From Odoribacter splanchnicus DSM 20712 (GTDB lineage: Bacteria; Bacteroidota; Bacteroidia; Bacteroidales; Marinifilaceae), in assembly GCF_000190535.1 (NCBI RefSeq), contig NC_015160.1, positions 62,001 to 126,000 of the forward strand: a stretch of DNA of 64,000 nucleotides, written 5' to 3'. Position numbers and translations under genes: made by a program. The notes below the pieces were generated by a model. That model saw only the letters and a program-made list of their open reading frames with translations. It was not told where the DNA came from and did not search any database. Positions within the stretch are counted from its first letter, which is position 1, and each line of letters starts with the position of its first letter. Of the stretch, positions 54,185 to 63,385 are shown in pieces.

Positions 54185-55396
54185 ATGAAACTATTGTATT
54201 TTATCGTTTTGACTGGCTTGTGTATGGCTTGTCATCAACCCCGGGTATATCGGATAAACGGTTCATTACCGGGAGCCCTGGACGGGTATGTGGTCAAATT
54301 GTATAATATCGATACGTATCCCGACGTATTGCTGGATTCTACCGTAATCAAAGATGAAAAATTCCAGCTGGAAGGAACCCGGACTTTCGAGTATCCGAAA
54401 TATTGCCGTTTAGTAGTCGATATGACTCCCGATGAACCCGATCAGCGCAAAAAGACATTGAAGGCCTATCGTTTTTTTGCGGATAATACAGCCATGGAAT
54501 TCCAGTGTCAGATGGACAGTATGCCGGCTTATTACTGGGAAGCGGTAAATAAGGAACACAACGTTACGCTGACCGGTTCTCCCACACAGGATCTGTATCA
54601 GGCATATAAAACCTCTGTACAGGAGTTGTCAGAAAGGTATACGGCTTTGCGGAATGAATACCTGGAAGTATATCATGTGCCGGCCCTGGACGGAATTCTC
54701 AATACGGAAAAGGGCATGAAGATTGTCCGGGAAATGAATATGCTCAAGGCTCAGCTGAACAAAGCCGCCTTCGAATTTATCAAAGCTCACAACAATTCTG
54801 TTGTATCTTTATTACTGGCGAATAATTTGTTGAATTCAACCCAGTCGGAAATGACGGTGGAGGAGATCGACGGGCTGATGAACGGCTTTGCCCCTGCCCT
54901 GCAAAATGCCTCTATGATGGGAGAGGTAAAAAAGACAGCAGAGCGGATGCGATGTGTGGCCCGCGGGGTGACTTATCATGATATCGTTCTGAAAAATCTG
55001 AAAGGAGAAAATGTGCGACTTTCGGAATATGTGAAACCGGGTGCTTATAATATGCTTGAATTCTGGGCTTCCTGGTGTAGTCCCTGCCGGGGAGAGATTC
55101 CTCATTTGAGACATCTTTATGAAGTGTGCGGCAAAGATTTCAATATGATCAGTGTGTCGATCGACGAGCGGGATACAGATTGGAAAAAAGCGGTACAAGA
55201 GGAGGGTATGCAATGGCACCAGCTGTGTGATCAGAAAGGACGTAAAGGACCGGTTGCGATAGAATATCAGGTGAGTGGAGTTCCCTATTGTATCGTGCTC
55301 GACCCGGAAGGGAAGATCGTATGCGGAGGGGTAAGGGGGGCTGAATTGGACGTCGTTGTGCAGGATTTGCTTGGAGAAAAAGCGAAAGGATTGTAG
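54185..55396 (+). CDS. DUF4369/TlpA-like thiol-disulfide protein, copy B
   Basis: 403 residues; signal MKLLYFIVLTGLCMAC (lipobox MAC). Same architecture as copy A: DUF4369-like N-terminus (YRINGSLPGALDGYVVKLYN), helices, thioredoxin domain with WCSPC and SGVPYCIVLDPEGKIVCGG. The two copies are similar throughout but well diverged in the N-terminal half, so the duplication is not recent or one copy was acquired. Twelve bases after the metallopeptidase remnant; ends before a strong terminator. Confidence 0.9.
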   Translation: MKLLYFIVLTGLCMACHQPRVYRINGSLPGALDGYVVKLYNIDTYPDVLLDSTVIKDEKFQLEGTRTFEYPKYCRLVVDMTPDEPDQRKKTLKAYRFFADNTAMEFQCQMDSMPAYYWEAVNKEHNVTLTGSPTQDLYQAYKTSVQELSERYTALRNEYLEVYHVPALDGILNTEKGMKIVREMNMLKAQLNKAAFEFIKAHNNSVVSLLLANNLLNSTQSEMTVEEIDGLMNGFAPALQNASMMGEVKKTAERMRCVARGVTYHDIVLKNLKGENVRLSEYVKPGAYNMLEFWASWCSPCRGEIPHLRHLYEVCGKDFNMISVSIDERDTDWKKAVQEEGMQWHQLCDQKGRKGPVAIEYQVSGVPYCIVLDPEGKIVCGGVRGAELDVVVQDLLGEKAKGL

Positions 55397-55423
55397 GTAT
55401 TGAGAAGCTGATAGCCGGAAAGG

Positions 55424-55460
55424 AAACGGTGCCTGTGTTTTACTGCGGGCACCGTTTTAT
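55424..55460 (+). terminator. Terminator between locus 2 and the convergent zincin gene
   Basis: 10-bp arms at 55424-55433 and 55448-55457 followed by TTTTATTTAT; also usable on the minus strand. Confidence 0.75.
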
Positions 55461-55463
55461 TTA

Positions 55464-56831
55464 TCAAAGGATTTCCGTTCCCTTTACCTTTATTTTATAG
55501 GGCCATTGGGCATCGGTTGGCTGAGGGCCTTGGGGATTCCATCCCGGGTTCATCCGGTGTTCGGCAGGAGCTCCCATGACGATGAACCAAAGATGGCTTA
55601 AAGGTTGGTCTTTGGGGGTTTTGAAGCTGACTTTTCCTTTACGGTTTTTGTGTACTTCGCCCCGGATTGTCTGTCCTGTTGCGGTGACTCCGACGAAACC
55701 ATAACGCCAGCCTGCTTTTTCCGGTGATTGAATGTTATAATCTTGTCCGGCCGGGGTTAGGCCCGCAAAGGTGATTTGTACGGTTGTGCCGGCTGCCGGG
55801 ACTTGCAGGTGGATCGCATTAAATCCGTAATTTTCAGGACACCAGGCTTTCCTCACCTGATACCAGCCGTCTTTTTTTTCTTCCAGACAGGTCCTGAAAT
55901 CCGGGAAAGAATTGGCCCATGGGCGGGTGATGGAAAATACCCGTTTATAATCGAAATTGATCAGGTGCTGATAAGCATCGAACATTTCGTCATTGAATTG
56001 TTCCTGGGATAGATTTTGCATCCGCTTATAAGTCATAACCGGGTCTTCGCCTTTCTTGCCTTGCCGGAATAATTCGCCGATAAACGGTAAACCTTGCCTT
56101 TCGCTCCAATATTCGAGTATATAAGGCGAACGGTAAATGTTCTCCGTATGCAGAAAAGCTTTGTGGGTATTCTTTTTAAAAGCATCCCAGTGATAGGTCT
56201 CGTCATCGATCCAGTGGGGGTTGACCTGCCAGAGCATCCATTGAGCTCCCATTTCGAAAATCCCGTTACCTCCCCAGGCGACACCTTCTCCGTCGGCGAT
56301 CGACTGTAATTGAAAACTGTGTCCCAGTTCGTGAGCCACAGCATTTAATCTTTTGTCCTGTAGCCGGTTCGGAGTAGCCCAGAAAGCACCGATCACCTGG
56401 TCGTAATCGCCGCCATAGGCCGTCCCTTCCAGAGAATATTGAATCATCGCCATCATCCGGTATTTTTCACTTTGCGATCCTGGTTTGACGAATTTCAGGG
56501 AGTCGCGGTAAAATAGGTAAAAACGTTCCAGTTGATATTTCAGATTTTCCAGATCCACAGCCATCGGATGTCCCTCTAAATCGGGAGGAGCAGCTAAATC
56601 GTTCCCGAATCCTTTTTCCCAGAATATGGCCAGATTATCCGTACAGGACATGCGCCGGTAGGAGTAGCGGGAAGTGTCGGAATACCAATCCTGGCCTGCA
56701 AATTCTTTCGGTTGATAAATAGCTTTTCCCGGAGGAAGAACAAAATGATCGGATTGGCCTTGTGCCTGGGCAGACCAGCTGCCGAAGCCGGTCGACAAGA
56801 TGAAATGGAATAAAATGAAATGTCTTTTCAT
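55464..56831 (-). CDS. Secreted HELGH zinc metalloprotein (DUF6055-like)
   Basis: 455 residues, signal peptide MKRHFILFHFILSTGFGSWSAQA. The zincin motif HELGH is at residues 167-171 (LNAVAHELGHSFQ), preceded by AFWATPNRLQDKRLN. Large C-terminal beta domain (FNAIHLQVPAAGTTVQITFAG, YGFVGVTATGQTIRGEVHK, LSHLWFIVMGAP) resembles a carbohydrate-binding jelly-roll. The layout matches DUF6055-type secreted proteins of gut Bacteroidetes, possibly peptidases acting on host glycoproteins. Third metal ligand not assigned. Single gene, convergent with locus 2. Confidence 0.78.
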   Translation of the reverse strand: MKRHFILFHFILSTGFGSWSAQAQGQSDHFVLPPGKAIYQPKEFAGQDWYSDTSRYSYRRMSCTDNLAIFWEKGFGNDLAAPPDLEGHPMAVDLENLKYQLERFYLFYRDSLKFVKPGSQSEKYRMMAMIQYSLEGTAYGGDYDQVIGAFWATPNRLQDKRLNAVAHELGHSFQLQSIADGEGVAWGGNGIFEMGAQWMLWQVNPHWIDDETYHWDAFKKNTHKAFLHTENIYRSPYILEYWSERQGLPFIGELFRQGKKGEDPVMTYKRMQNLSQEQFNDEMFDAYQHLINFDYKRVFSITRPWANSFPDFRTCLEEKKDGWYQVRKAWCPENYGFNAIHLQVPAAGTTVQITFAGLTPAGQDYNIQSPEKAGWRYGFVGVTATGQTIRGEVHKNRKGKVSFKTPKDQPLSHLWFIVMGAPAEHRMNPGWNPQGPQPTDAQWPYKIKVKGTEIL

Positions 56832-57161
56832 CAGTTGGTTTTTAGTCAGGAAATCCCGGATTAAAGTGTATGAATTACATTAATTTTGATCTGTGAGCAA
56901 AAATAGTTTTTTCCCTTCATAATCCTTAGGCTTTAGGAAAAATAATGCTAGGTTGAATTTTTTTTCTTTCTATTTCGATTCCGGGCTTTATACCGTCAGA
57001 CCGGGTCGCCAATTCCGATCACCGGAGACGAATGAGTAACGAAATATACCTACCATAAATTAGGAGAAACGGAGAATTAAAGTTTGCTTTTCTTTCATTG
57101 TTCCATTTCTCCATTGTTCTCAGAAAAAGGTAACTTGTGAGGAATAAAATTAGTTTTATCA
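56832..57161. other. 330-base intergenic region
   Basis: Holds the promoter of the zincin gene (reading left) and the end of the cbpM gene side. I see no gene, repeat or clear structure. Confidence 0.4.
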
Positions 57162-57479
57162 TCAATATTCTTCCTGAAAAAAATCATCCTTTGTCTGGAA
57201 GCGGCGGAGCTGACGGCGGAGGAAGCTCACTTCCTGTTGCAGCCTTTCCATGCGTTCCAGCATATGATGAATGGCGTCGATGCCTTCGATATTGATCGAG
57301 AGATCGTAATACAGGTGGCTATATCTTTCCAGTTCCCGGAGCTGGGAGGCGAGAAGATACCGTTCGCCGTCGACGGTGCGTATTTCGATCAACCCTCCTT
57401 CTTCGAGCGAAATAATAAAAGTCGGGTCGGTATGGCTCTTTTGGCAATATTCGTTGAAAATAATTAATTCTGTATCCAT
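57162..57479 (-). CDS. cbpM: CbpM-like chaperone modulator
   Basis: 105 residues. MDTELIIFNEYCQKSHTDPTF with a MerR-like DNA-binding-type fold (SLEEGGLIEIRTVDGERYL) and a C-terminal coiled segment (HMLERMERLQQEVSFLRRQL). CbpM binds the J-domain of CbpA and inhibits it. Located directly downstream of cbpA on the same strand (18 bases), the conserved pairing. Confidence 0.85.
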   Translation of the reverse strand: MDTELIIFNEYCQKSHTDPTFIISLEEGGLIEIRTVDGERYLLASQLRELERYSHLYYDLSINIEGIDAIHHMLERMERLQQEVSFLRRQLRRFQTKDDFFQEEY

Positions 57480-57497
57480 AGTTGAACGATCTTTAAG

Positions 57498-58439
57498 TTA
57501 GGAGTTTTGTAATTCCCGGAATAATTCCTTCTGCTTCTCTGTGAGATGAGTCGGTATCTTCACTTCATAAGTGACAAAAAGATCCCCGAACTGTCCATCC
57601 TGTTTATATACGGGAAACCCTTTTCCTCTCAGGCGTACCTTTGTCCCATTTTGTGTTTCGGGCTTGATTTTCATCTTCACTTTTCCGTTCAAGGTTTCGA
57701 TAATCTGTTCTCCGCCTAATACAGCGGTATAGAGGTCGATCGGGACATTCATATACAGATTGTCACCTTCGCGTTTATATACCGGATCGTCGCCGATAAC
57801 GAAAGTGATATACAAATCGCCTGCCGGTCCACCGTTCATCCCCGGGCCTCCCTGTCCGTTCAGTTTGATCGTCTGTCCGTCGGCTACTCCCGCCGGCACG
57901 GTGATCCGGATCTTTTTACCGTTGACTTCCAGGATTTGTTTGTGGGTCTCTGCGGCATCGCGTAAAGAAAGATGCAATTCGGCATTGAAGTCCTGCCCTT
58001 TGAATCCAGCCGAACTTCTTCGGCTGCTTCCCCGGCGTTGACCGAATAGGGATTCGAAGAAATCGGAAAATTCACCTTCGTTTCCGTTGAAGTTACCGCT
58101 GAAACCTCCTCCCTCTGCAGAGGACCAGTAGCCACCACCCATACCGCCGAAGCCGCCACCGCCACTTCGGCTTTGTTGCTGATAACGTTGCTTTTGAGCT
58201 TCGAATTCATCTGCATGTTTCCAGTTTTCTCCGTAAGCATCGTATTTTTTCCGTTTTTCGGGATCGCTCAGTACTTCGTTCGCTTCGTTGATCTCCTGAA
58301 ACTTTTGTTTTGCTGTCGGATCGTTCGGGTTTAAGTCCGGATGGTATTTCCGGGCCAGTTTTTTAAAAGCCTTTTTGATCTCGTCCTGAGATGCCGTTTT
58401 GCTGACACCCAGCACTCCATAATAGTCGATATAAGCCAT
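57498..58439 (-). CDS. cbpA: CbpA-like DnaJ-family co-chaperone
   Basis: 313 residues. J-domain at residues 1-68 with the HPD triad at 33-35 (KYHPDLNP), a Gly/Phe-rich linker (about 90-140, [15 protein letters not shown]) and two C-terminal peptide-binding domains ([41 protein letters not shown]). No zinc finger, so class B like CbpA. Stimulates DnaK ATPase and holds unfolded clients. First gene of the cbpA-cbpM operon. Confidence 0.95.
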   Translation of the reverse strand: MAYIDYYGVLGVSKTASQDEIKKAFKKLARKYHPDLNPNDPTAKQKFQEINEANEVLSDPEKRKKYDAYGENWKHADEFEAQKQRYQQQSRSGGGGFGGMGGGYWSSAEGGGFSGNFNGNEGEFSDFFESLFGQRRGSSRRSSAGFKGQDFNAELHLSLRDAAETHKQILEVNGKKIRITVPAGVADGQTIKLNGQGGPGMNGGPAGDLYITFVIGDDPVYKREGDNLYMNVPIDLYTAVLGGEQIIETLNGKVKMKIKPETQNGTKVRLRGKGFPVYKQDGQFGDLFVTYEVKIPTHLTEKQKELFRELQNS

Positions 58440-58575
58440 AGTAATATTTTACAAACCATTATTTAATTCTGTAAATTTACGATGGATACTAAAAAATTGT
58501 AATGGAAATAAGTTAAAATAAACTTAAATGATTATTGCAGCATTTAGCCGGATAGATAAAAATATAAAAAAAGGT

Positions 58576-59121
58576 TCAGGGAAATAACCAAAGTAAAAGA
58601 GTCGTTGGTAAATAATCTTTCAATTCTTTCTTCAGATTTTTTAAAGCTACTTCCAGGTGTTTTTCGACAGTACGGGGAGATAAACCGAGTTCCGATGCTA
58701 TCGTTACAGCCGTTTTACGGTCAAAACGGTTCATCAGGAATATTTTCCGGGCTTGGGGAGGTAAATGATCGATGGCGGTTTCGATATGCTGCCGGAGTTC
58801 TGCTTCTACATAATATTCCCAGGTTAGCATTCCCGTAATATCCCTTTTTTGCAGGATTTTTTCCTGATATTCATTCCGGATTTTCAAGTGATCCAGATAG
58901 TTCAGACAACGGTGGCGGATAGATGTAAATAAATAGGCTTTTATATGATCCGTTCCCAGGATCCGGTTGTCTTCCCAAATGTGGATAAAAAGGTCGTGTA
59001 CCAAATCCTCGGCATTTTCTGTGTTTCCTGTAAAACGGCTGGCATAAACTACCAGACCACTGTAATATTGTTTGAACAGGGTTTCGAATTTCTGGTATTC
59101 ATCGGTTGAGCTAAAGGACAT
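58576..59121 (-). CDS. ECF sigma factor, uptake locus 3
   Basis: 181 residues from MSFSSTDEYQKFE; 19 codons of upstream frame rejected. Region 2 (LFKQYYSGLVVYASRFTGNTENAEDLVHDLFIHIW) and region 4 (IDHLPPQARKIFLMNRFDRKTAVTIASELGLSPRTVEKHLEVAL). Divergent from the fecR at 59246 with 124 bases between, unlike locus 2 where the genes are collinear. TACCTTTG (59147-59154) with TTTG 21 bases upstream is a good promoter on the minus strand. Confidence 0.93.
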   Translation of the reverse strand: MSFSSTDEYQKFETLFKQYYSGLVVYASRFTGNTENAEDLVHDLFIHIWEDNRILGTDHIKAYLFTSIRHRCLNYLDHLKIRNEYQEKILQKRDITGMLTWEYYVEAELRQHIETAIDHLPPQARKIFLMNRFDRKTAVTIASELGLSPRTVEKHLEVALKNLKKELKDYLPTTLLLWLFP

Positions 59122-59146
59122 CACATGTAAATTTTTCCTCTTGATG

Positions 59147-59154
59147 CAAAGGTA
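59147..59154 (-). promoter_or_regulatory. -7 box of the locus 3 sigma gene
   Basis: TACCTTTG fits TAnnTTTG; TTTG lies 21 bases upstream on the minus strand, the usual -33 spacing. Confidence 0.6.
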
Positions 59155-59245
59155 AAAGATAAAATCAGGGTACTGCAAAAAAATTATTCTTTTAACTACG
59201 TATATTTTTGTTTTGAACTGTTTTCATGATATAAGTCGGATAAAA

Positions 59246-60340
59246 ATGGATAAAATTATGAGAACAGATCCGAAACAATCGGATGAGAACCGGGAAGAAG
59301 CCGGACTGGAAGAAGCTTTGAAGTTGTGGATGGAGATCCGTCAGGTAGATCGAAAAAAAGGTTGGGAGCGGTTGGAGGCAGAAATAGGCCGGCAATACGG
59401 ATTACGCCGACAGGAAAGGCGTCGTCGTTTGGGTTACTTTCGGTGGCTGGCTGCTGCCGTTATTTTATGCTTCGGGATCGGTGGGCTGCTTTGGCTTCAA
59501 TCGGTACGAAAGCCTCAAACCGAGCTATTAGCCGATTGGGATAAACAACCTCGTCTGATATTAGAAAATGGAGAACAAATTTTGTTAGGCGGGGAGCAGG
59601 AAGTGAAGCCGGAAGAAGAAAACAGGAATTTTGTGATCGATCGCCGGAAGAAAAATATCGTTTATACTAACCGGCAGGGAGGAGAACAAAAAAAATGGCA
59701 GTACAATACCCTGGAAGTTCCCCGGGGGGCTGAATATGAGTTGATCCTGGCGGATGGAACCTATGTGTGGCTGAATGCCGATACCCGTTTGCGTTATCCT
59801 ACCTGTTTCAATACAGACGAACGGCGTGTGTATCTCGAAGGAGAAGCTTATTTTCAGGTGACGAAAGATACCGCACATCCTTTTCGGGTAGAGTCGGAGG
59901 CACAGGTTGTAGAGGTGTTGGGTACTCAGTTTAATGTGTATGCTTATGGACATGAGGAACAAACATATACTACATTGGTAGAAGGAAAAGTTGCTGTGAC
60001 CGCGTCGGCTTCGGGGCAACACGTGCAGCTTATGCCCGGTCAGCAAGCCTCGCTCGGCCGGCAAGGAGGGGAGATCGTTGTCGGTGAAGTGAACATTCAG
60101 CAGGTGGTGGATTGGAAAAATGGCATGTTTGTTTTCGATGATCTGAGTTTAGAGGCTATTCTCCGCAAAGTGGCCCGTTGGTACGATGTCGAAGTATTTT
60201 ACCGGAATCAGCAGGCTAAAGCGATTGTTTTTAAAGGAAACCTTCCCCGTTACGGAGAATTGCCGGAATTACTGAAAGTATTGGAGAATAGCAGTGAGGT
60301 ACATTTTTCGTTAAAAGGAAATACTTTGATTGTAGAATAG
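59246..60340 (+). CDS. FecR-type anti-sigma factor, uptake locus 3
   Basis: 364 residues from MDKIMRTDPKQSDEN (59258 also possible). N-terminal sigma-binding region, membrane helix near residues 75-90 (WLAAAVILCFGIGGLLWL), FecR domain (TLEVPRGAEYELILADGTYVWLN, VYLEGEAYFQVTKDT, VEVLGTQFNVYAY) and DUF4974 end (LSLEAILRKVARWYDVEVF). Same family as the other two FecR proteins. Its susC partner begins 92 bases later but is cut off by an IS. Confidence 0.93.
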   Translation: MDKIMRTDPKQSDENREEAGLEEALKLWMEIRQVDRKKGWERLEAEIGRQYGLRRQERRRRLGYFRWLAAAVILCFGIGGLLWLQSVRKPQTELLADWDKQPRLILENGEQILLGGEQEVKPEEENRNFVIDRRKKNIVYTNRQGGEQKKWQYNTLEVPRGAEYELILADGTYVWLNADTRLRYPTCFNTDERRVYLEGEAYFQVTKDTAHPFRVESEAQVVEVLGTQFNVYAYGHEEQTYTTLVEGKVAVTASASGQHVQLMPGQQASLGRQGGEIVVGEVNIQQVVDWKNGMFVFDDLSLEAILRKVARWYDVEVFYRNQQAKAIVFKGNLPRYGELPELLKVLENSSEVHFSLKGNTLIVE

Positions 60341-60432
60341 AAAAAGAGGAAAAAGTTGGTCGCTTTTTCCTCCTGAAAAGAAAACATCTGTTGGTCGCAG
60401 ATGAATTGTTTAACTAATGTCTTTACAAAATT

Positions 60433-60495
60433 ATGAAAAAAAATGCAACATGCTGGCTTTTCCCTTCGGGAAAGTGGTGGAAAATTCTCTTAATT
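60433..60495 (+). pseudogene. 5' stub of a susC gene interrupted by the IS
   Basis: After the hairpin leader and the usual TTACAAAATT, ATG 60433 encodes MKKNATCWLFPSGKWWKILL, a typical SusC signal start, then runs into the IS left inverted repeat and stops at 60510. No continuation with STN or plug sequence follows beyond the IS, so the rest of the gene has been deleted or moved. Confidence 0.75.
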
Positions 60496-62180
60496 AGGGA
60501 TATTCAGTAAATGTCCCTATAAAATACAATGGCATATGAAGATGCCCCAGTATAATCACTTCATATGTCATTTTTATTGTCATTTTTCTGTATTTTCCCA
60601 TATACTCTTATAGGCAGGACATGACGTTCCGGAAGAAGTCTGACGACCTCTTCTGATTTTTTCGTTAAAATCATATCATGCTGCTTTCAGCGCTCTGTTC
60701 CTGACCTTATTTATCATCAGTATGGCATTTGCCGTATGTATTCCAAAGAAAATCCAAAGGATTTCCGTCTTCCTGTTCCGTGCCTTTATCCTTGAGAGTG
60801 AGTAATGTTGCTTTTGAGTGCCGAAGCTGCCTTCAAGCCTGGTGGCCCTTTCTTTGGAGAGTTCACTTCTGAGAACCTTTCTCAAGGATTCATCCCTGGC
60901 CGCCCTTCCCTTGCGTACAAAGGATGTTGATATTCCATATTTTGTACAGAACTTTCTGTTGGCATTATTGGCATATATGGAATCGGCAGCCACGCATCTT
61001 ACCCTCACATTCATGAGCTTCTGCTGCATGCGGATGCAGTCCTTCAGGCGTATACCTTCGTTGAAAGCCTTGAACGAAAGATGTTCGATGAACGATATGC
61101 CGTCTATCTGTATGTTGTTGACCTTCGCACCGAACTCGACGGACTTTGTTTCCTTGCCTCTTACAATGGGACGTACATAATGACGGTCAATGCTGACGAT
61201 GCGGTCCCTGACCTTCTTCCCTACAAACATTTCCTTTTCCTGTACAAGAACCTTTCTGATGATGGAAAGACGTTTCTGGTAATCCTGGGTATAGCGGAGT
61301 AAGGTTCCGTACTCTCGATGAATCTCATCCCTCTGTATGAGGAGCTTTTCAAGAAGCCTGATCATACGACGCTTGAGCATTTTTGTCCTCGAAGCCTTCC
61401 TTTTTCTTTTCTTGCAGTAGGACAGATAGGACTCCGCTACATTCCTGTATTTGTTGCGGGGACGTCTTATGCCAGGTTCCACACAATGCCTGCAGATATA
61501 TCTATAGAGCCATTCAAGGCTTTCCCAAAGGAGTTTCATGTCAGTAGGATAACGCATATGGCTTTCATAGCATGTGGCATCGGCCATACAGACGTGAAGG
61601 CTGTCAAGATAGGGTTTCCAGTGTGAAGCCAGCACTTCCTGGAGGGAATCAACATCAAGACGGGACGCTATCTCATTGCGGATAGCACTGACTATCTTGT
61701 AGTTGGTTATGGGAAAGGACGGATTTATCATAATCCCGCAGAACATCTGGTAGTGTATGTTTCCGTTAAGATGTTCCACCAGCTGCCTGTCAGAGAATCC
61801 GGTGTATGCCTTCAGGACCATGAGGGCGATCTTAGCCGAAGGACTGAAGATGTTCCTGCGTCCCAGTCGCTGTTCCGACAGACCCATAGTCTTTGCCATA
61901 CACTCAAACGGAAAAACCGAATGAAGTCTGCCAAGCTCACTCTCATGAAAACTCTTGCGATATTTTTCTATAATATCAAATTCTGTAAAGCCCAAAGTAG
62001 GGTGAATTTCCGAAATATTTTGTATCTTAGCCATATCTTTGTTGGAAAATTTCCCCCGTTTTGGCTACCTAACCTCATTTTCGGGGGAATACCTAAAGAT
62101 ACAAAAAAGCCAACTAATTCGCAATATTTTATGTATGAATTAGTTGGCTAATTTTATACTATTTACTGAATGTCCCTAAT
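60493..62180. mobile_element. Insertion sequence (IS1182/IS5-like) in susC
   Basis: About 1.69 kb. Inverted repeats of 20 bp at 60493-60512 and 62161-62180 match except one position (ATTAGGGA then T or C, then ATTCAGTAAAT). Inside each end is a strong hairpin: 60529-60570 (U-rich, transposase terminator) and 62108-62149 (13-bp arms, likely insulating the transposase from read-in). Contains one transposase gene on the minus strand. No target duplication longer than possibly TA is visible, and the two flanks belong to different genes, so a deletion or recombination followed insertion. Confidence 0.78.
60676..62034 (-). CDS. DDE transposase of the IS
   Basis: 452 residues. N-terminal domain (SAKIALMVLKAYTGFSDRQLVEHLNGN) and an RNase H-like catalytic core: first D in HVCMADATCYES, second D in RCVAADSIYANNANRKF, E in RLEGSFGTQKQHYSL. 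The long basic insertion between the first and second D (KKRKRKASRTKMLKRRM) and the overall length fit IS1182-type enzymes, with IS5-superfamily relatives as the alternative. Intact and probably active. Family call is from motif layout only. Confidence 0.82.
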   Translation of the reverse strand: MAKIQNISEIHPTLGFTEFDIIEKYRKSFHESELGRLHSVFPFECMAKTMGLSEQRLGRRNIFSPSAKIALMVLKAYTGFSDRQLVEHLNGNIHYQMFCGIMINPSFPITNYKIVSAIRNEIASRLDVDSLQEVLASHWKPYLDSLHVCMADATCYESHMRYPTDMKLLWESLEWLYRYICRHCVEPGIRRPRNKYRNVAESYLSYCKKRKRKASRTKMLKRRMIRLLEKLLIQRDEIHREYGTLLRYTQDYQKRLSIIRKVLVQEKEMFVGKKVRDRIVSIDRHYVRPIVRGKETKSVEFGAKVNNIQIDGISFIEHLSFKAFNEGIRLKDCIRMQQKLMNVRVRCVAADSIYANNANRKFCTKYGISTSFVRKGRAARDESLRKVLRSELSKERATRLEGSFGTQKQHYSLSRIKARNRKTEILWIFFGIHTANAILMINKVRNRALKAA

Positions 62181-62834
62181 GAGATAACAGCCATCCCTGC
62201 TGTCTTGTCGGAGATTGACATTGAAGAGGCGATTGTCTCCATAGATGCCATGGGGACACAGCGAGAGATCGTTGACTTAATACTTGATAAGAAAGGCCAT
62301 TATTTGTTGTCGGTAAAGGGCAATCAGAAATCTCTGTATGAAGATATTGAATGTGCATTTAAAGTAAACGGCGGCCTTGATAAAGATACGAGCGTAGATA
62401 AAGATCATGGAAGGATAGAGGTCAGGAAGTGCTGCATTCTTCCTGCAAGGGAATATCTGCTTGCGGAAACTATTCGATCCTGGAGGGGACCGGGCACGAT
62501 TATAAAAATAGAGTCAAGTCGGGAAATAAACGGGAAGACAACCTATGAAACCAGATATTATATCAGTGATGAGATCGGATTAAGCGCGTCTTACTTTCAA
62601 AAGCTGATAAGGGGACACCGGAGCATTGAAAACCAACTTCATTGGCACCTGGATGTTACTTTTAAAGAGGATAATTGCAGGGCAAGGAAAGGATACTCCT
62701 CGCAAAACTTGTCAGTGCTTAGAAAAGTAGCTTTACATATCGTATCAGAACAAAAAGACAAACTGAGTCTAAAAAGAAGACTTTACAAAGCAGCCTTGGA
62801 TATTAACTATTTAAGAAAATTATTGGGATACTAA
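62178..62834 (+). pseudogene. 3' part of an ISAs1-family transposase
   Basis: The frame continues upstream of its first start codon (GAG ATA ACA GCC ATC) as EITAIPAVLSEIDIEEAIVSID, the normal interior of ISAs1 transposases, up to the IS end. Then AMGTQREIVDLILDKKGHYLL, YYISDEIGLSASYFQKLIRGHRSIENQLHWHLDVTFKED and C-terminal LYKAALDINYLRKLLGY. The N-terminal about 120 residues and first catalytic D region are absent, so it is a truncated, inactive remnant cut by the adjacent IS. A terminator follows. Confidence 0.8.
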
Positions 62835-62854
62835 TCTGATTTTCTAAATCATAA

Positions 62855-62884
62855 AAAGAGGCCTCTTTATGGAAAGAGACCTCT
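62855..62884 (+). terminator. Terminator after the ISAs1-type remnant
   Basis: 13-base arms (62855-62867, 62872-62884) with one mismatch and a four-base loop. Confidence 0.6.
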
Positions 62885-63385
62885 TATAAGATCTCACGAA
62901 TCATAGTCAAGAGACTTTGGTTTGCAAAATCTTCACGTAAAAAATCCAGTCGTTAAGGTTCTATTTTCATATGTTAAGACTTTTCTATCTGCAAGATTAC
63001 CTTTATTCCCCAATTACACAACTTTTTTTGAAATATTTTAATGATTTATGCCACAAAACATATTTTAATAGAAATTTTGGTGCGGTTGCCCTGGTATGCA
63101 AAAAGCCGATTTTTAATTTTAGGGCGAAAAATATAGGTGTTTTACTGTATGTTAAGAAAATATTAATGGTCTGTTAAGTTTTTTTTTTGCATTTTTTTTG
63201 GAATGTCAAAAAAGTTTGATATGTTTACTGCAGGTTCCTAGATGAGATGGAGAATATGCTCATGTAAAGCGTACGATAAAACTGAGCGTGCTTCCCCGGG
63301 TTTGACGGCTCGGCGCAAATGCATTCTGAATATGGACAGGCATTTGTATTTGTTATTAACTATTTTTAGACCTAAACCTATTTTT
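62885..63385 (+). other. Leader and promoter region of the last susC
   Basis: About 500 bases without a gene. Contains long T runs (63179-63187, 63193-63200) and ends with a TTATTAACTATTTTTAGACC segment before ATG. Probable upstream promoter and long untranslated leader; no regulator gene is adjacent. Confidence 0.4.
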
